From IMG/VR virus record IMGVR_UViG_3300049855_000474, positions 62,001 to 126,000 of that record: a DNA stretch of 64,000 nucleotides, one strand, 5' to 3'. Position 1 is the first letter of the stretch; every line of letters starts with the position of its first letter. This stretch comes from a virus. Shown here one piece after another: positions 48,243 through 56,141 of this stretch. Position numbers and translations under genes: made by a program. Under the pieces are notes generated by a model. It was not told where the DNA came from and made no database searches. It saw nothing but the letters and a program-made list of their open reading frames with translations.

Positions 48243-48526
48243 TTAAGCTCACCTACCATGTGTAGGTAGAGTAACGGGGTTGTTAGGCAACCCCAGCCTT
48301 TTCACAGCAAGCTAGGCAATAGTGCTGACCTGACGGGTCCTTGCTGTAAAACCGACGTTGAAAAGCGTCCGTTACGGAAACACTCAGCGCCCCGGCAAGT
48401 CTGGTTCAAAGAGTGAGACTCTAATGTCTAGGAGGGAATCATATGGAACTATGTAGTCTAGAGGCATGCAACCCCGAGCCGGCAGGTAAGCAGCAAAGTC
48501 GAGCCTAATATTCCCTGAAAACTTAC
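48243..48526 (+). ncRNA. Candidate structured non-coding RNA
   Basis: This 284-base segment has no open frame in either direction. Many stems fold on the plus strand: GGGGTTG/CAACCCC (48276-48282 with 48288-48294), ACAGCAAG/CTTGCTGT (48304-48311 with 48340-48347), GACG/CGTC (48354-48369), and CCG/CGG. The GGGGTTG arm can also pair with a second CAACCCC at 48469-48475, 190 bases downstream, so two exclusive folds are possible. It ends at a terminator and lies after a plus-strand operon. I do not recognise a known RNA family. Confidence 0.45.
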
Positions 48527-48551
48527 AAAGCCCACCAAAAAGGTGGGCTTT
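48527..48551. terminator. Bidirectional rho-independent terminator
   Basis: AAAGCCCACC (48527-48536) and GGTGGGCTTT (48542-48551) form a perfect ten-base-pair stem with an A5 loop. It lies between convergent genes; the A/T ends of the stem give a T-run on both strands. Confidence 0.85.
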
Positions 48552-48558
48552 CCTAATT

Positions 48559-49533
48559 CTAGACAACTCGATTGAATTCCTCTTGAAGAGAGGAGATATC
48601 CACTCGAATAGGACCGTAGTTTTCAATCATGCGATCCTGAATAACCGATGTTTTTTCACTGAAAGCGGCTAACCAAGTAGGCGCCTTACCCACACGCTTA
48701 GTCAAAGCCAGAGAATTATCGGGAACTTCCTCAGGAAATAAATCAGAAAGACCAAAATGCAGATGCTCTTGAAGGAGCCCATTTAGTAATTTAGAGGAGA
48801 GACCTAATGCTTCCTCTAAGTTACCTTGGGTGTTATACTTACGAATGGCCCAATTCAAGACCTCTGTAATCTCAACCCCGCACGAAGATTCCAAAGATAG
48901 GACATGAACAGGCTTAGAAATCGAACAAGAAATACTACAATACTTATACCCATGATCTTCAATAGGAGCTTCGGTTAATGGTTGTTCACAAACAGAACAT
49001 ACAGAAAAATTCAACAAAGTTACAAAACGAGAATCGATCTCATACCCAGAGGTAGTATCTACCGATTCCTGACGTAAGAATAGCAATGCTTTATTGGTAT
49101 CCTCGGTAATTTGCTTATGAGGGGTCCCGAGAATCATGCTCAACTCCAAGGTACTGAGCGTATCTACCTTGTGCTTACTCATATAAACTAAAATACAGTT
49201 TCGTACTCCTGGGTAGGTAGTGTAAAAAGAACAGTCACGAAGAGCACAATCAGTAATAATAGGCTCACCATGAACTTTACACTTGACGTCTCCGACCTTA
49301 GCGCGAGCGGTTTGCCATAAACCTAACTTCTGAAGAGCCGAAACTGCCATATTCTTATCAAATATTGACATAATCTCTAATGATTTAGGCATATTACAAG
49401 CACTACAGGCTTGTAATGCTGGTAAACCACTTTGAGAGAGTTCGGATTCTAGCTGATCGCAAGTTGAACTACGTTCGAGTCCGTGCTTACAAGAAGCATC
49501 TTTTAGTACAGTCAAAGTATATTTTGATGACAT
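48559..49533 (-). CDS. Cys-rich putative regulator with sigma-region-4-like segment
   Basis: A 324-residue protein, the only minus-strand gene in this part. Segments: N-terminal Cys pairs (ACSACNMPK), CALRDC...YPGVRNCILVYM followed by LSTLELSMILGTPHKQITEDTNKAL (residues about 140-175), which resembles the helix-turn-helix of sigma region 4 (xxTLxExxxxLGxxxxxxxxxxxKAL), then a zinc-type cluster CSVCEQPL...YCSISC. The end is helical. A transcription regulator is plausible. Its divergent position next to a plus-strand gene suits a regulator, but this is inference. Confidence 0.55.
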   Translation of the reverse strand: MSSKYTLTVLKDASCKHGLERSSTCDQLESELSQSGLPALQACSACNMPKSLEIMSIFDKNMAVSALQKLGLWQTARAKVGDVKCKVHGEPIITDCALRDCSFYTTYPGVRNCILVYMSKHKVDTLSTLELSMILGTPHKQITEDTNKALLFLRQESVDTTSGYEIDSRFVTLLNFSVCSVCEQPLTEAPIEDHGYKYCSISCSISKPVHVLSLESSCGVEITEVLNWAIRKYNTQGNLEEALGLSSKLLNGLLQEHLHFGLSDLFPEEVPDNSLALTKRVGKAPTWLAAFSEKTSVIQDRMIENYGPIRVDISSLQEEFNRVV

Positions 49534-49636
49534 ATGCTAGCTTTTACAGTTAATGGTTATATATTTGGGAGGATACCTAACCCTCTTGTCTGTTTATCTA
49601 AAGACAATTCGCCGTTTCAGGAACCAGGAGAAAACA
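49534..49636 (+). promoter_or_regulatory. Divergent intergenic region, putative promoters
   Basis: About 100 bases between the divergent regulator gene and the plus-strand gene starting at 49637. It is A/T-rich and must hold both promoters. I see no clear sigma-70 consensus; the frame that is open across it to 49553 lacks a ribosome-binding site. Confidence 0.35.
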
Positions 49637-50467
49637 ATGAGTAATAAGATACTCGAGCGATTCGCGGCGAAGACCGCTAAAGCGGGACTTGCTTCCCGTG
49701 GTGATATGTATGTTACGGATGTACAGAGAATTGATAATTCCAAATGCCGAGTGCTTGTTGGTTATTCAAAACTAGCAGGCGGGGTACCAACGATCCCACA
49801 GCTGGAGCAATATTTTCAGCAAACTTTCGGCAACAAAGTGATTGCCCAGACTAGTTCGGCTCAAAGCCATGAAGCAGAAGCGGCTATTAGCTTGCTTGTC
49901 ACTCTGAATACGCCTAGTCGACCACTTTCGGATATGAATGATATGATCCGAGTGTCGGCAACTTCTTTCATGGATGAGAATACGAAGCATCTCTGGCAGG
50001 TGGTGGACACAGGCTCCAACAAGTATCTCACTCGCGAAGCGGAAGAGAATGTTGCGGAGATCGTGGAAGCACGTCGTTCGCGTACGAGCAAGAAAGAAGC
50101 TCGTTTCGTGAATCTTAAGACAGCGGCTCCCATGGCTATGGCAGGTGATACGGTCAAGTTTATGAGCCCACAGAATGTGGTTCTAATGGGTGAGATTTCT
50201 ACCATCAGCGACGCCAAGGCTACAATAAAAGCTAACGGAGGCTCTTTCTCTGTGGATCGACAAGCCATTATCCAGGTGGTGGAGCGTGCTTCGAAATCTG
50301 TCCAGAGCAACAAGAATATTCTTGAAGACTATTTTACTAAAGCCTACGGCGACCCTGCATTTGCCAAGCAGCTAACGGATAAGCAGTCCCAGGACCTTCA
50401 CGGTCTTGGTACTACTGTACCAGCTACCCCTTCCGTAAAGGTACCAGGACGCAAAGACGGCGAGTGA
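49637..50467 (+). CDS. Probable abundant virion protein
   Basis: Start ATG 49637 with GGAG eight bases upstream; 276 residues. It begins MSNKILERFAAKTAKAGLASR, an amphipathic basic peptide like those of other head proteins here. Middle part: YFQQTFGNKVIAQTSSAQ, LLVTLNTPSRPLSDMNDMIR, EENVAEIVEARRSRTS, VKFMSPQNVVLMGEIST. Codon use is G/C-rich, indicating high expression, and a strong terminator follows. No family recognised. Confidence 0.65.
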   Translation: MSNKILERFAAKTAKAGLASRGDMYVTDVQRIDNSKCRVLVGYSKLAGGVPTIPQLEQYFQQTFGNKVIAQTSSAQSHEAEAAISLLVTLNTPSRPLSDMNDMIRVSATSFMDENTKHLWQVVDTGSNKYLTREAEENVAEIVEARRSRTSKKEARFVNLKTAAPMAMAGDTVKFMSPQNVVLMGEISTISDAKATIKANGGSFSVDRQAIIQVVERASKSVQSNKNILEDYFTKAYGDPAFAKQLTDKQSQDLHGLGTTVPATPSVKVPGRKDGE

Positions 50468-50500
50468 AGCAGCAGACGAGAGTTAGGTAATTGAAGAATT

Positions 50501-50535
50501 GGCCTGTGCCTGAGAAGGCCCAGGTCATTTTTTTT
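50501..50535 (+). terminator. Rho-independent terminator
   Basis: GGCCTG (50501-50506) pairs with CAGGTC (50521-50526), and GCCT/AGGC (50508-50519) continues the stem with a tetraloop GAGA; eight T follow after one A (50528-50535). Good terminator for the 49.6 kb gene. Confidence 0.85.
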
Positions 50536-50566
50536 GGAACCAAGTACGATACTGTAAAGGTCTAAG

Positions 50567-51181
50567 ATGTCACAAGAATCATGTGAAATTTGCGAACTGG
50601 ATATCACGACAGTAGAGCAAGTGAAACAATTATACCAATCTGGACAAGAGCCTGAAGAGATCGGTATAACTTTAGGTATCGACTTTGAGAGCCTTCAGAA
50701 GCATTGTCACGCCTGTATTAAACGACCAAGAAGCCAGCAAGAGCGCTATCGAGAGCTAATCGACCAGCTAGAGGAAGATGTCGGGCATGCTCGACAGGCT
50801 ATGATTAAAAGACCCGATTCTCCCGGATTACAGCAAGGCTACGCTAGAATAGTTACGGAATATCGCGATGCTATTTCTAAAAACGAAGACCTGATTAAAC
50901 CTGAAGATACGGTTACAGACCTTATAGTTAGGGTTATTAATCCACTGATTCGGGAAACCCTAAAGGGTATCACCGAAGAGATTGCTAAGCTACGAGGCGA
51001 GTTACAAGCAGCAGGGATAGCCCCGGACATAGCTGCCAAACTCCTGGAAGAATTTTTCAAGCGGTCTGCGATACGCCTCAAAGCAACAACAACAGGAGCT
51101 GTCATAAACATGAATAGCTATTTTGGTGCTGTAGATGACCCGATGAAAAAAGATCGCACAATAGAGAAAACAATTCAGTAA
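50567..51181 (+). CDS. Putative small terminase subunit
   Basis: A 204-residue protein directly before the large terminase cluster. N-terminal half: CEICELDITTVEQVKQLYQS, then LGIDFESLQKHCHACIKRPR, looking like a helix-turn-helix with zinc-type Cys/His; then a long helical region (RYRELIDQLEEDVGHARQAM, KGITEEIAKLRGELQAAG) that could oligomerise. The family assignment is from position and architecture, not a specific motif. Such subunits recognise packaging sites on DNA and stimulate the large subunit. Confidence 0.5.
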   Translation: MSQESCEICELDITTVEQVKQLYQSGQEPEEIGITLGIDFESLQKHCHACIKRPRSQQERYRELIDQLEEDVGHARQAMIKRPDSPGLQQGYARIVTEYRDAISKNEDLIKPEDTVTDLIVRVINPLIRETLKGITEEIAKLRGELQAAGIAPDIAAKLLEEFFKRSAIRLKATTTGAVINMNSYFGAVDDPMKKDRTIEKTIQ

Positions 51182-51199
51182 AAGCTGACTGGGGAGCAC

Positions 51200-52387
51200 A
51201 TGAAATTTCTGAATTTCGACAAAACAATCGACAAAAAGGTCAAAGAAGAGGATTCTAAGAAAGAAGATGCATCTAAGAAAGATGAATCTGAAGAGTCTAA
51301 GGATAAAGGCAGAGAAAAAGACGAAAGTTCTGGGGAAGAGGTTAAAGGAGAGCCTGCTAACCAGACTTACAAGACCGATAGCCCCACGGACCTCAGTAGT
51401 GATGCTTGTCTGCCTTGGGGCACTTCTCCTTATAATCTCAAGCCTGGTCATGGACAAGCTCTTGTGGATGTACTTCGGCGTGTTGCTTCAGATGTTCGTG
51501 AGCTTGCTGGATTAAAGATTGCTAAAGGTTTGGAGGATGGTCCTGCGCCAGCTTCCAGTGAAGTCAATTGGGATCATGCTTTCTCTGTCATTGAGGACAC
51601 TTTCAAGAAGAACAATCTTCGGCTAGTGAACTTCGAAGATCGGTCACAGCCTGGGTCTATTCCATACTACATCAAGAATACATCAGACGGAATTCTATTT
51701 TGGGTTACCCCTAGACCCCACACGGATAAACCAATATACGAAGCCATCAAAGCATTGAAGGCAGCGGGTATTGTTGCTCTACGACGTGAAAGTGGCATTT
51801 TGATAATGGCGGCTATGCCCACCCAAGACGGTCACCCTGCTGATGAGGTGGCACGATTTAGCAAAGGAACGCATCTAGAGACCAAAGATCAGCGCGACGG
51901 TACCTGGCATAAAGTAGAGATCGAAGGTGTAACTATTCGTTACAAGTTCGATCCTACAAGCAATAGAATGGAAGTCCACTGCCATAGGGGAGACAAGGGT
52001 CTCATCAATACAAAAGCAGAGTTCTTATTGAATCATGCCAACTCTCGCCAATTGGCGAAGGTACTCAAGTACCAGGCGGTGCGATTCACCAAGATGTTTG
52101 ATCCAGCTACCTACGGGCTTCACGCTGAGATGGATCCTTTCCGCTTAAAGAAGCATGTGCTGATTTACTGCGGCAAGGGGAAAACACTAGTGATTGGACC
52201 AGACGACCAGGCGTTTCTAGTTACTTCAAAGGGTGAATATCCTCTATGCAAGGAAGAGGGGCGAGTTGCTCTCAACCCAAACCTAACCTTTGTAAAGCTT
52301 CAGGATATTAAAACCTTGAAGTTCGTCCATGGGGACATTTGGGTTAAGTTCGGACATCTATTACAGAAACGCGGGTTGCTTGTCTAA
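51200..52387 (+). CDS. Unknown protein with charged N-terminus before terminase
   Basis: A 395-residue protein with a GGGGAG site. The first 60 residues are a Lys/Glu/Asp/Ser-rich disordered tract (KKVKEEDSKKEDASKKDE). The remainder is globular: LRRVASDVRELAGLKIAKGL, SVIEDTFKKNNLRLVNFED, GILFWVTPRPH, YEAIKALKAAGIVALRRESG, and a C-terminal beta region (HVLIYCGKGKTLVIGPDDQ). No catalytic motif. It overlaps the terminase start, so it is translationally coupled and may join packaging or portal assembly. Confidence 0.6.
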   Translation: MKFLNFDKTIDKKVKEEDSKKEDASKKDESEESKDKGREKDESSGEEVKGEPANQTYKTDSPTDLSSDACLPWGTSPYNLKPGHGQALVDVLRRVASDVRELAGLKIAKGLEDGPAPASSEVNWDHAFSVIEDTFKKNNLRLVNFEDRSQPGSIPYYIKNTSDGILFWVTPRPHTDKPIYEAIKALKAAGIVALRRESGILIMAAMPTQDGHPADEVARFSKGTHLETKDQRDGTWHKVEIEGVTIRYKFDPTSNRMEVHCHRGDKGLINTKAEFLLNHANSRQLAKVLKYQAVRFTKMFDPATYGLHAEMDPFRLKKHVLIYCGKGKTLVIGPDDQAFLVTSKGEYPLCKEEGRVALNPNLTFVKLQDIKTLKFVHGDIWVKFGHLLQKRGLLV

Positions 52388-54362
52388 AAAAGGTGAAAAT
52401 TCTCATCTGCTTGATATCGATCTATTAGTTGACAGTATCGTTAATAGCGGCTTATCTCCAGATGTCTTTGAAGTAGAAGTCGACATACCGCGTGCCAGAA
52501 ACGTGATCGATTTCGCTACAGGTCCAACCTTCCTCAATACGCCTCTCTATGCAAAGCAAGCAGAGCAGGCAGTAAAACTGTTTGCTGAATATTGTCCGGC
52601 GTGTTCCAATCCAGATTACGTAGCCAATGTACCTACTGGGGATAGTATATCTCAGTTTCAGGACAATATACAGCTTCTCGATTACAGCATTTGCCCCAAG
52701 TGCAAGCGTAACAGAAGAGAGTTATTCACTACTTTTCCTAACGAACTCGTAAGCTGTATTGGGCAGCGAGCTGGTAAGACGGCTCTCACGGGTGGTGTTT
52801 TAATTCCCTACCAACTGCACCGTTACTTGAAAATACCCAACCCGGCAAGATACTTAGGTGTAATGCCGAGTACAATGCTGCAGATGACCGTTGTGGCTGT
52901 TTCCGCTAAACAGGCTTACGAAACACTGTGGACAGCTATCCATGGACAGATAACAGTAGCTCCCTGGTTCACAATGTACCATCAAGCACTCCGGGATGCG
53001 GAGAAAAAGAAGGGTGTAGCTCCAGGTACTCTACTGAGGGTACTGGACTCCTATGTCTGGTATGGTGATAAAAAGATATCAGCTACCTATCAGGCTGCTG
53101 ATATGAAGACTTTGCGCGGTAGAACTCGAATAATTTGCGCGGTGGACGAATTAAGTTGGTTTAATTCTGCAGATAGCGCTGTGCGCGCAAACGCAGAAGA
53201 AACTTACATAGCCCTGTCTAACAGTCTCCGAACCGTGCGCAACAAGACGGATCAATTGTGGGCGGCTGGTGACTACGATGTTCCATCCGCCTACATGTTG
53301 AATATCAGTTCTCCTAGGTCACAGTTTGATAAGGTCATGTCCTTGTTAAAGGAAGCAGAGAGAGATCCTCGGAAGGCTGCCTTTCATTATGCAACATGGG
53401 AGGCGTCTCCGGAGTACAAAAAAGAAGACTTCAGATCAGAAGAAGTAAACAAACCAGTTACATTCTGGCGAGACTTCGGAGCACAGCCACCATTGGCTGA
53501 TAGCCCTTTCATGCAGAACAAACATGCTATTAATGCCACAAAAACAGCCAAGACTCCTGTTTTCCAAACCAAACCTAAGTATATCAACGACAAAGCAGGA
53601 TCTGGTAAGTTTATTGCGGCAGAAGTTGTTTCATGTGATACAGATAAGCAAACCGCTCGTATTATTACATGCGATGCGGGTGAAACCGGAAACTGTTTTG
53701 CTATTGCTCTACATCACGTAGAGCGTGAAGACACTGATGTCAAAATGATTCTTGACGGTGTGGTCTCTGTAGCTCCAGAGACTGTTCAAGACTCGGATGT
53801 TGTGGTATCCATACATTTCCCGACCATGTTTGAGATCATATTGAAACTTTGTAAACACTTCAATATAAAGTATGTAGTATTCGACAGATGGAACTCTTCA
53901 GGGGAGGTCCAGCGTCTCCGTGACCTTAAGGTTGTAGCAGAGCAATACAGTCCAAAATTCCAGGATTTCCAGGACTTCCGCAATACAGTGAACTCTGAAA
54001 ACTACAAGATGCCTAAGTGGGAATATGAGAACTTAGAAGACTTGGACATTACCAACTCAAGCCAGTTGAAAAACGCTCCATACACCCACTTTGCATTACA
54101 AATGGCTACAGTACGCGAAGTAGGCAAAAAGGTACTCAAACCAGAGGCTGGTGATGACGACATGTTCAGAGCAGTTATTCTGGCTAGTCGTTACTTGATT
54201 ACGTACAGAGAAGATTTCCTTAAAGCTGGTTTAGGTACGGCGAGCAGACCATTAGGATCCCTTGGCGTGGTTATCGGAAAAACGACAGCAGCGGGATACA
54301 AGGGGTCCGGAGGTCCTGTAGACTCTAAGCTAGGGAACGTAAAGAAAAGGACGCCTTTCTAA
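52380..54362 (+). CDS. terL: Terminase large subunit
   Basis: About 660 residues from TTG 52380, which overlaps the upstream stop by eight bases; the frame is open to ATG 52329. ATPase: Walker A CIGQRAGKTALTGG, Walker B IICAVDELSWF, coupling motif NISSPRSQF. A zinc-type pair CPAC...CPKC lies before Walker A. RNase H-fold nuclease: IITCDAGETGNCFAIA, KYVVFDRWNSSG and AGDDDMFRAVILA supply three acidic residues. The enzyme packages DNA into proheads and cuts it. A ParB-like gene follows with a one-base overlap. Confidence 0.9.
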   Translation: MSKKGENSHLLDIDLLVDSIVNSGLSPDVFEVEVDIPRARNVIDFATGPTFLNTPLYAKQAEQAVKLFAEYCPACSNPDYVANVPTGDSISQFQDNIQLLDYSICPKCKRNRRELFTTFPNELVSCIGQRAGKTALTGGVLIPYQLHRYLKIPNPARYLGVMPSTMLQMTVVAVSAKQAYETLWTAIHGQITVAPWFTMYHQALRDAEKKKGVAPGTLLRVLDSYVWYGDKKISATYQAADMKTLRGRTRIICAVDELSWFNSADSAVRANAEETYIALSNSLRTVRNKTDQLWAAGDYDVPSAYMLNISSPRSQFDKVMSLLKEAERDPRKAAFHYATWEASPEYKKEDFRSEEVNKPVTFWRDFGAQPPLADSPFMQNKHAINATKTAKTPVFQTKPKYINDKAGSGKFIAAEVVSCDTDKQTARIITCDAGETGNCFAIALHHVEREDTDVKMILDGVVSVAPETVQDSDVVVSIHFPTMFEIILKLCKHFNIKYVVFDRWNSSGEVQRLRDLKVVAEQYSPKFQDFQDFRNTVNSENYKMPKWEYENLEDLDITNSSQLKNAPYTHFALQMATVREVGKKVLKPEAGDDDMFRAVILASRYLITYREDFLKAGLGTASRPLGSLGVVIGKTTAAGYKGSGGPVDSKLGNVKKRTPF

Positions 54363-54793
54363 TGGACCGTCGTAAAATCGAAGCTATCGCTAAAGGTCTC
54401 GAGCGTGTAGCAGCAATGTGGACAATGCCTTCTTTAGAGGAAGAGCAGGACGAGCTAGTGCGGACGGCAAGAGAGCTTGATATACCACTGCTGCAGCTAA
54501 AGCATGGCTTCGGTAAAGCCAAGCTAGCCCTGCTGACCAATAAAGACTGGAAACGCTTAGAGAATACAGATTCCTGGAAAGTGAAAACGCTAAATCAGGC
54601 TCGAAAGTTAGCTAAAAGCTATGGTAAGGACATAAGTCCTGTGCTAGAAGCTTTTCATACAGGACATAGCTTACCAGCCCCAATCGTGCTAGAGTACAAG
54701 GACAAGCTTATCCTGATAGCCGGGAATACCAGGCTCATGATTTCGAAGATACTAAACAAATCCCCAACTGTCCTCTGGATCAAACTACCCTAA
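54362..54793 (+). CDS. ParB/sulfiredoxin-fold protein
   Basis: A 143-residue protein with APIVLEYKDKLILIAGNTRL (AGNTR at 120-124) near its C-terminus, the GNTR-type core of the ParB/Srx fold that binds nucleotides and DNA. It begins MDRRKIEAIAKGLERVAAMW, another copy of the amphipathic N-terminus. Phage proteins with this domain commonly follow terminase genes. Whether it is a nuclease, CTPase or only structural cannot be told. Start overlaps the terminase stop by one base. Confidence 0.68.
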   Translation: MDRRKIEAIAKGLERVAAMWTMPSLEEEQDELVRTARELDIPLLQLKHGFGKAKLALLTNKDWKRLENTDSWKVKTLNQARKLAKSYGKDISPVLEAFHTGHSLPAPIVLEYKDKLILIAGNTRLMISKILNKSPTVLWIKLP

Positions 54794-54827
54794 TGTTCAC
54801 CATCTATAATTCCTGCGAGTCTCCTTA

Positions 54828-55052
54828 GTGACGCTCATTTGGCGCCACAACGGAGCAGTTGTGCATACGAATCATCGCAGGAAAAATAAGTACAAGAATT
54901 GTCAAAGTGTGATTTCAGGTAACTGGAAACCTTACTTCCGTAGGGATAAGCACAAAGTGTGCAGGCAGCAAGCTAAGCGGAAGATCTTCCACGAAGAGTG
55001 GGACGATATTCCTAACAAATACTACAAAACTCTTAGGTGGGATTATTTCTGA
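54828..55052 (+). CDS. Small basic protein (GTG start)
   Basis: A 74-residue basic protein (TNHRRKNKYKNCQSVI, YFRRDKHKVCRQQAKRK). Upstream, an 11-codon frame (ATG 54793) ends in TAG overlapping the GTG, which would couple translation. No good ribosome-binding site is present. Possibly a DNA- or RNA-binding protein. Confidence 0.5.
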   Translation: MTLIWRHNGAVVHTNHRRKNKYKNCQSVISGNWKPYFRRDKHKVCRQQAKRKIFHEEWDDIPNKYYKTLRWDYF

Positions 55053-55213
55053 TGACCCAGGAAGAACGATTAAAGGAATTGCTCAGGGTTCTCACTCCTG
55101 AAGAGTACGCCAAGGTGAAGGTGCCTACAAGAGAACAATTCCGAAAGGCTCTTCGCAAGGGAGCTGAAGAACTTCGACAGCACAATAATTTCAAGTACAA
55201 AGGTAGATACTGA
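55052..55213 (+). CDS. 53-residue small protein
   Basis: ATG 55052 overlaps the stop of the preceding gene by one base (TGATG), and its own stop overlaps the next ATG in the same way. Product: TQEERLKELLRVLTPEEYAK, then VPTREQFRKALRKGAEELRQ; charged and helical. Two exact overlaps in series are strong support for a real gene. Confidence 0.6.
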   Translation: MTQEERLKELLRVLTPEEYAKVKVPTREQFRKALRKGAEELRQHNNFKYKGRY

Positions 55214-55353
55214 TGTCTAGCTTTTTCATGCCCAGTTCTAACACCAGCGCGCCGGTTGCGCCGGCTGGTGGAGGAAATCATGGGTCACTACAAGAATCGG
55301 AAACCGAAGAAGTACAAGGGTTGCTGTTGGATGTGCGCCTGCAAGGACCGTAG
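55213..55353 (+). CDS. 46-residue ORF overlapping the next gene
   Basis: ATG 55213 overlaps the previous TGA (TGATG) and opens 46 codons (SSFFMPSSNTSAPVAPAGGG then SETEEVQGLLLDVRL). Its 3' half overlaps the next gene by 74 bases in another frame. A GC-rich hairpin (about 55241-55270) falls inside it. It may be a translated leader of the next gene or a true overlapping gene. Confidence 0.35.
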   Translation: MSSFFMPSSNTSAPVAPAGGGNHGSLQESETEEVQGLLLDVRLQGP

Positions 55354-55459
55354 AGGTGGATGCAGAAATAAACGCAAACTTAAAATACAAGAACATCGAG
55401 AAGCTATCACAGCCCGAGAAGAAGGGCTGAATGTAAAGAGGAATAAGTTTGAAGCCTAA
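55280..55459 (+). CDS. Small Cys/Lys-rich zinc-finger-like protein
   Basis: ATG 55280 with GGAGG and normal spacing gives 59 residues: NRKPKKYKGCCWMCACKDRRGGCRNKRKLKIQ, cysteines close together among many Lys/Arg, then a charged helix (EHREAITAREEG). A CCxxCxC cluster on a basic background suggests nucleic-acid binding. The next gene's TTG start lies inside its end. Confidence 0.6.
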   Translation: MGHYKNRKPKKYKGCCWMCACKDRRGGCRNKRKLKIQEHREAITAREEGLNVKRNKFEA

Positions 55460-56141
55460 TCCAAAAATTACCAATTTCACAGAACAAGACTGGTACAGAA
55501 GAGTTGAACCTTTCATTGAAAAAGATAACGGTTGCTGGATTTGGTGTAGATCTGCACGGCTTAAAATAGCAATAGGCAGACAAAAACAAAGTATACGAGC
55601 TTTGGCGCTATGGGTATTTCGTAAAGAATATATTGAAACCACGACAAAGGTTTCGTGTAAAAACATAAAATGTTGCAATCCTGACCATATACTCAATAGT
55701 GAGGAAGAACGCTTTTGGTACTATGTAGTTAAAGCCGAAGGCTGCTGGTCCTGGAAAGGACCTACCGTACGTGATGGATATGGTTGTTTTGGTAGTAAAA
55801 CAAAGCAAGCTCATAGATACAGTTACGAAATACACAAAGGACCAATTCCAAAAAATTTGTTGATAAGACACAGCTGCCATAATCCAAGCTGTACAAACCC
55901 AGAGCATCTTAGCACAGGAACCAAGAAAGATAACAGCAGAGATATGTTCGAAGCACAAAGAGAAAATATATTAAAAGGAGTCGACAACGGTCAGGCTAAA
56001 CTAACAAATGAAAAAGTTTTAGAAATAAGAGAGTTAGGCAGAACCGGAAATTATACATATCAAGAAATAGGGGATAAATTTAGTGTCACAAAGCAGACAG
56101 CTATGGCTATATGTAAGTATAAAACATGGAAACACCTATGA
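55449..56141 (+). CDS. Free-standing HNH homing endonuclease
   Basis: A 230-residue protein starting at TTG 55449 (AGAGG upstream). The nuclease core: GCWSWKGPTVRDGYG (108-122), AHRYSYEIHKGPIP, then RHSCHNPSCTNPEHL (HNH residues), then GTKKDNSRDM. The N-terminal 100 residues contain a degenerate second copy of the same module (NGCWIWCRSARLKI then CKNIKCCNPDHIL), and the C-terminus has a helix-turn-helix (YTYQEIGDKFSVTKQTAMAI) that binds DNA. HNH homing genes of this kind have no intron here; it overlaps both neighbours, so it inserted between two genes. Confidence 0.82.
   Translation: MKPNPKITNFTEQDWYRRVEPFIEKDNGCWIWCRSARLKIAIGRQKQSIRALALWVFRKEYIETTTKVSCKNIKCCNPDHILNSEEERFWYYVVKAEGCWSWKGPTVRDGYGCFGSKTKQAHRYSYEIHKGPIPKNLLIRHSCHNPSCTNPEHLSTGTKKDNSRDMFEAQRENILKGVDNGQAKLTNEKVLEIRELGRTGNYTYQEIGDKFSVTKQTAMAICKYKTWKHL

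Noticed and set aside
48405-48425. tRNA-like T-arm (GGTTCAAAG)
   Set aside because: Flanking bases do not pair to make a five-base-pair arm and no acceptor or anticodon stem is found.
48400-48460. Group I intron core in the structured segment
   Set aside because: GTTCAAAGAGTGAGACT and TAGTCTAGA recall the P7 strands, but no P3/P4-P6 could be matched and there is no split gene around it.
55241-55270. GC-rich hairpin as terminator
   Set aside because: No T-run follows, and it lies inside a coding chain directly before a good ribosome-binding site; it is more likely coding or translational.
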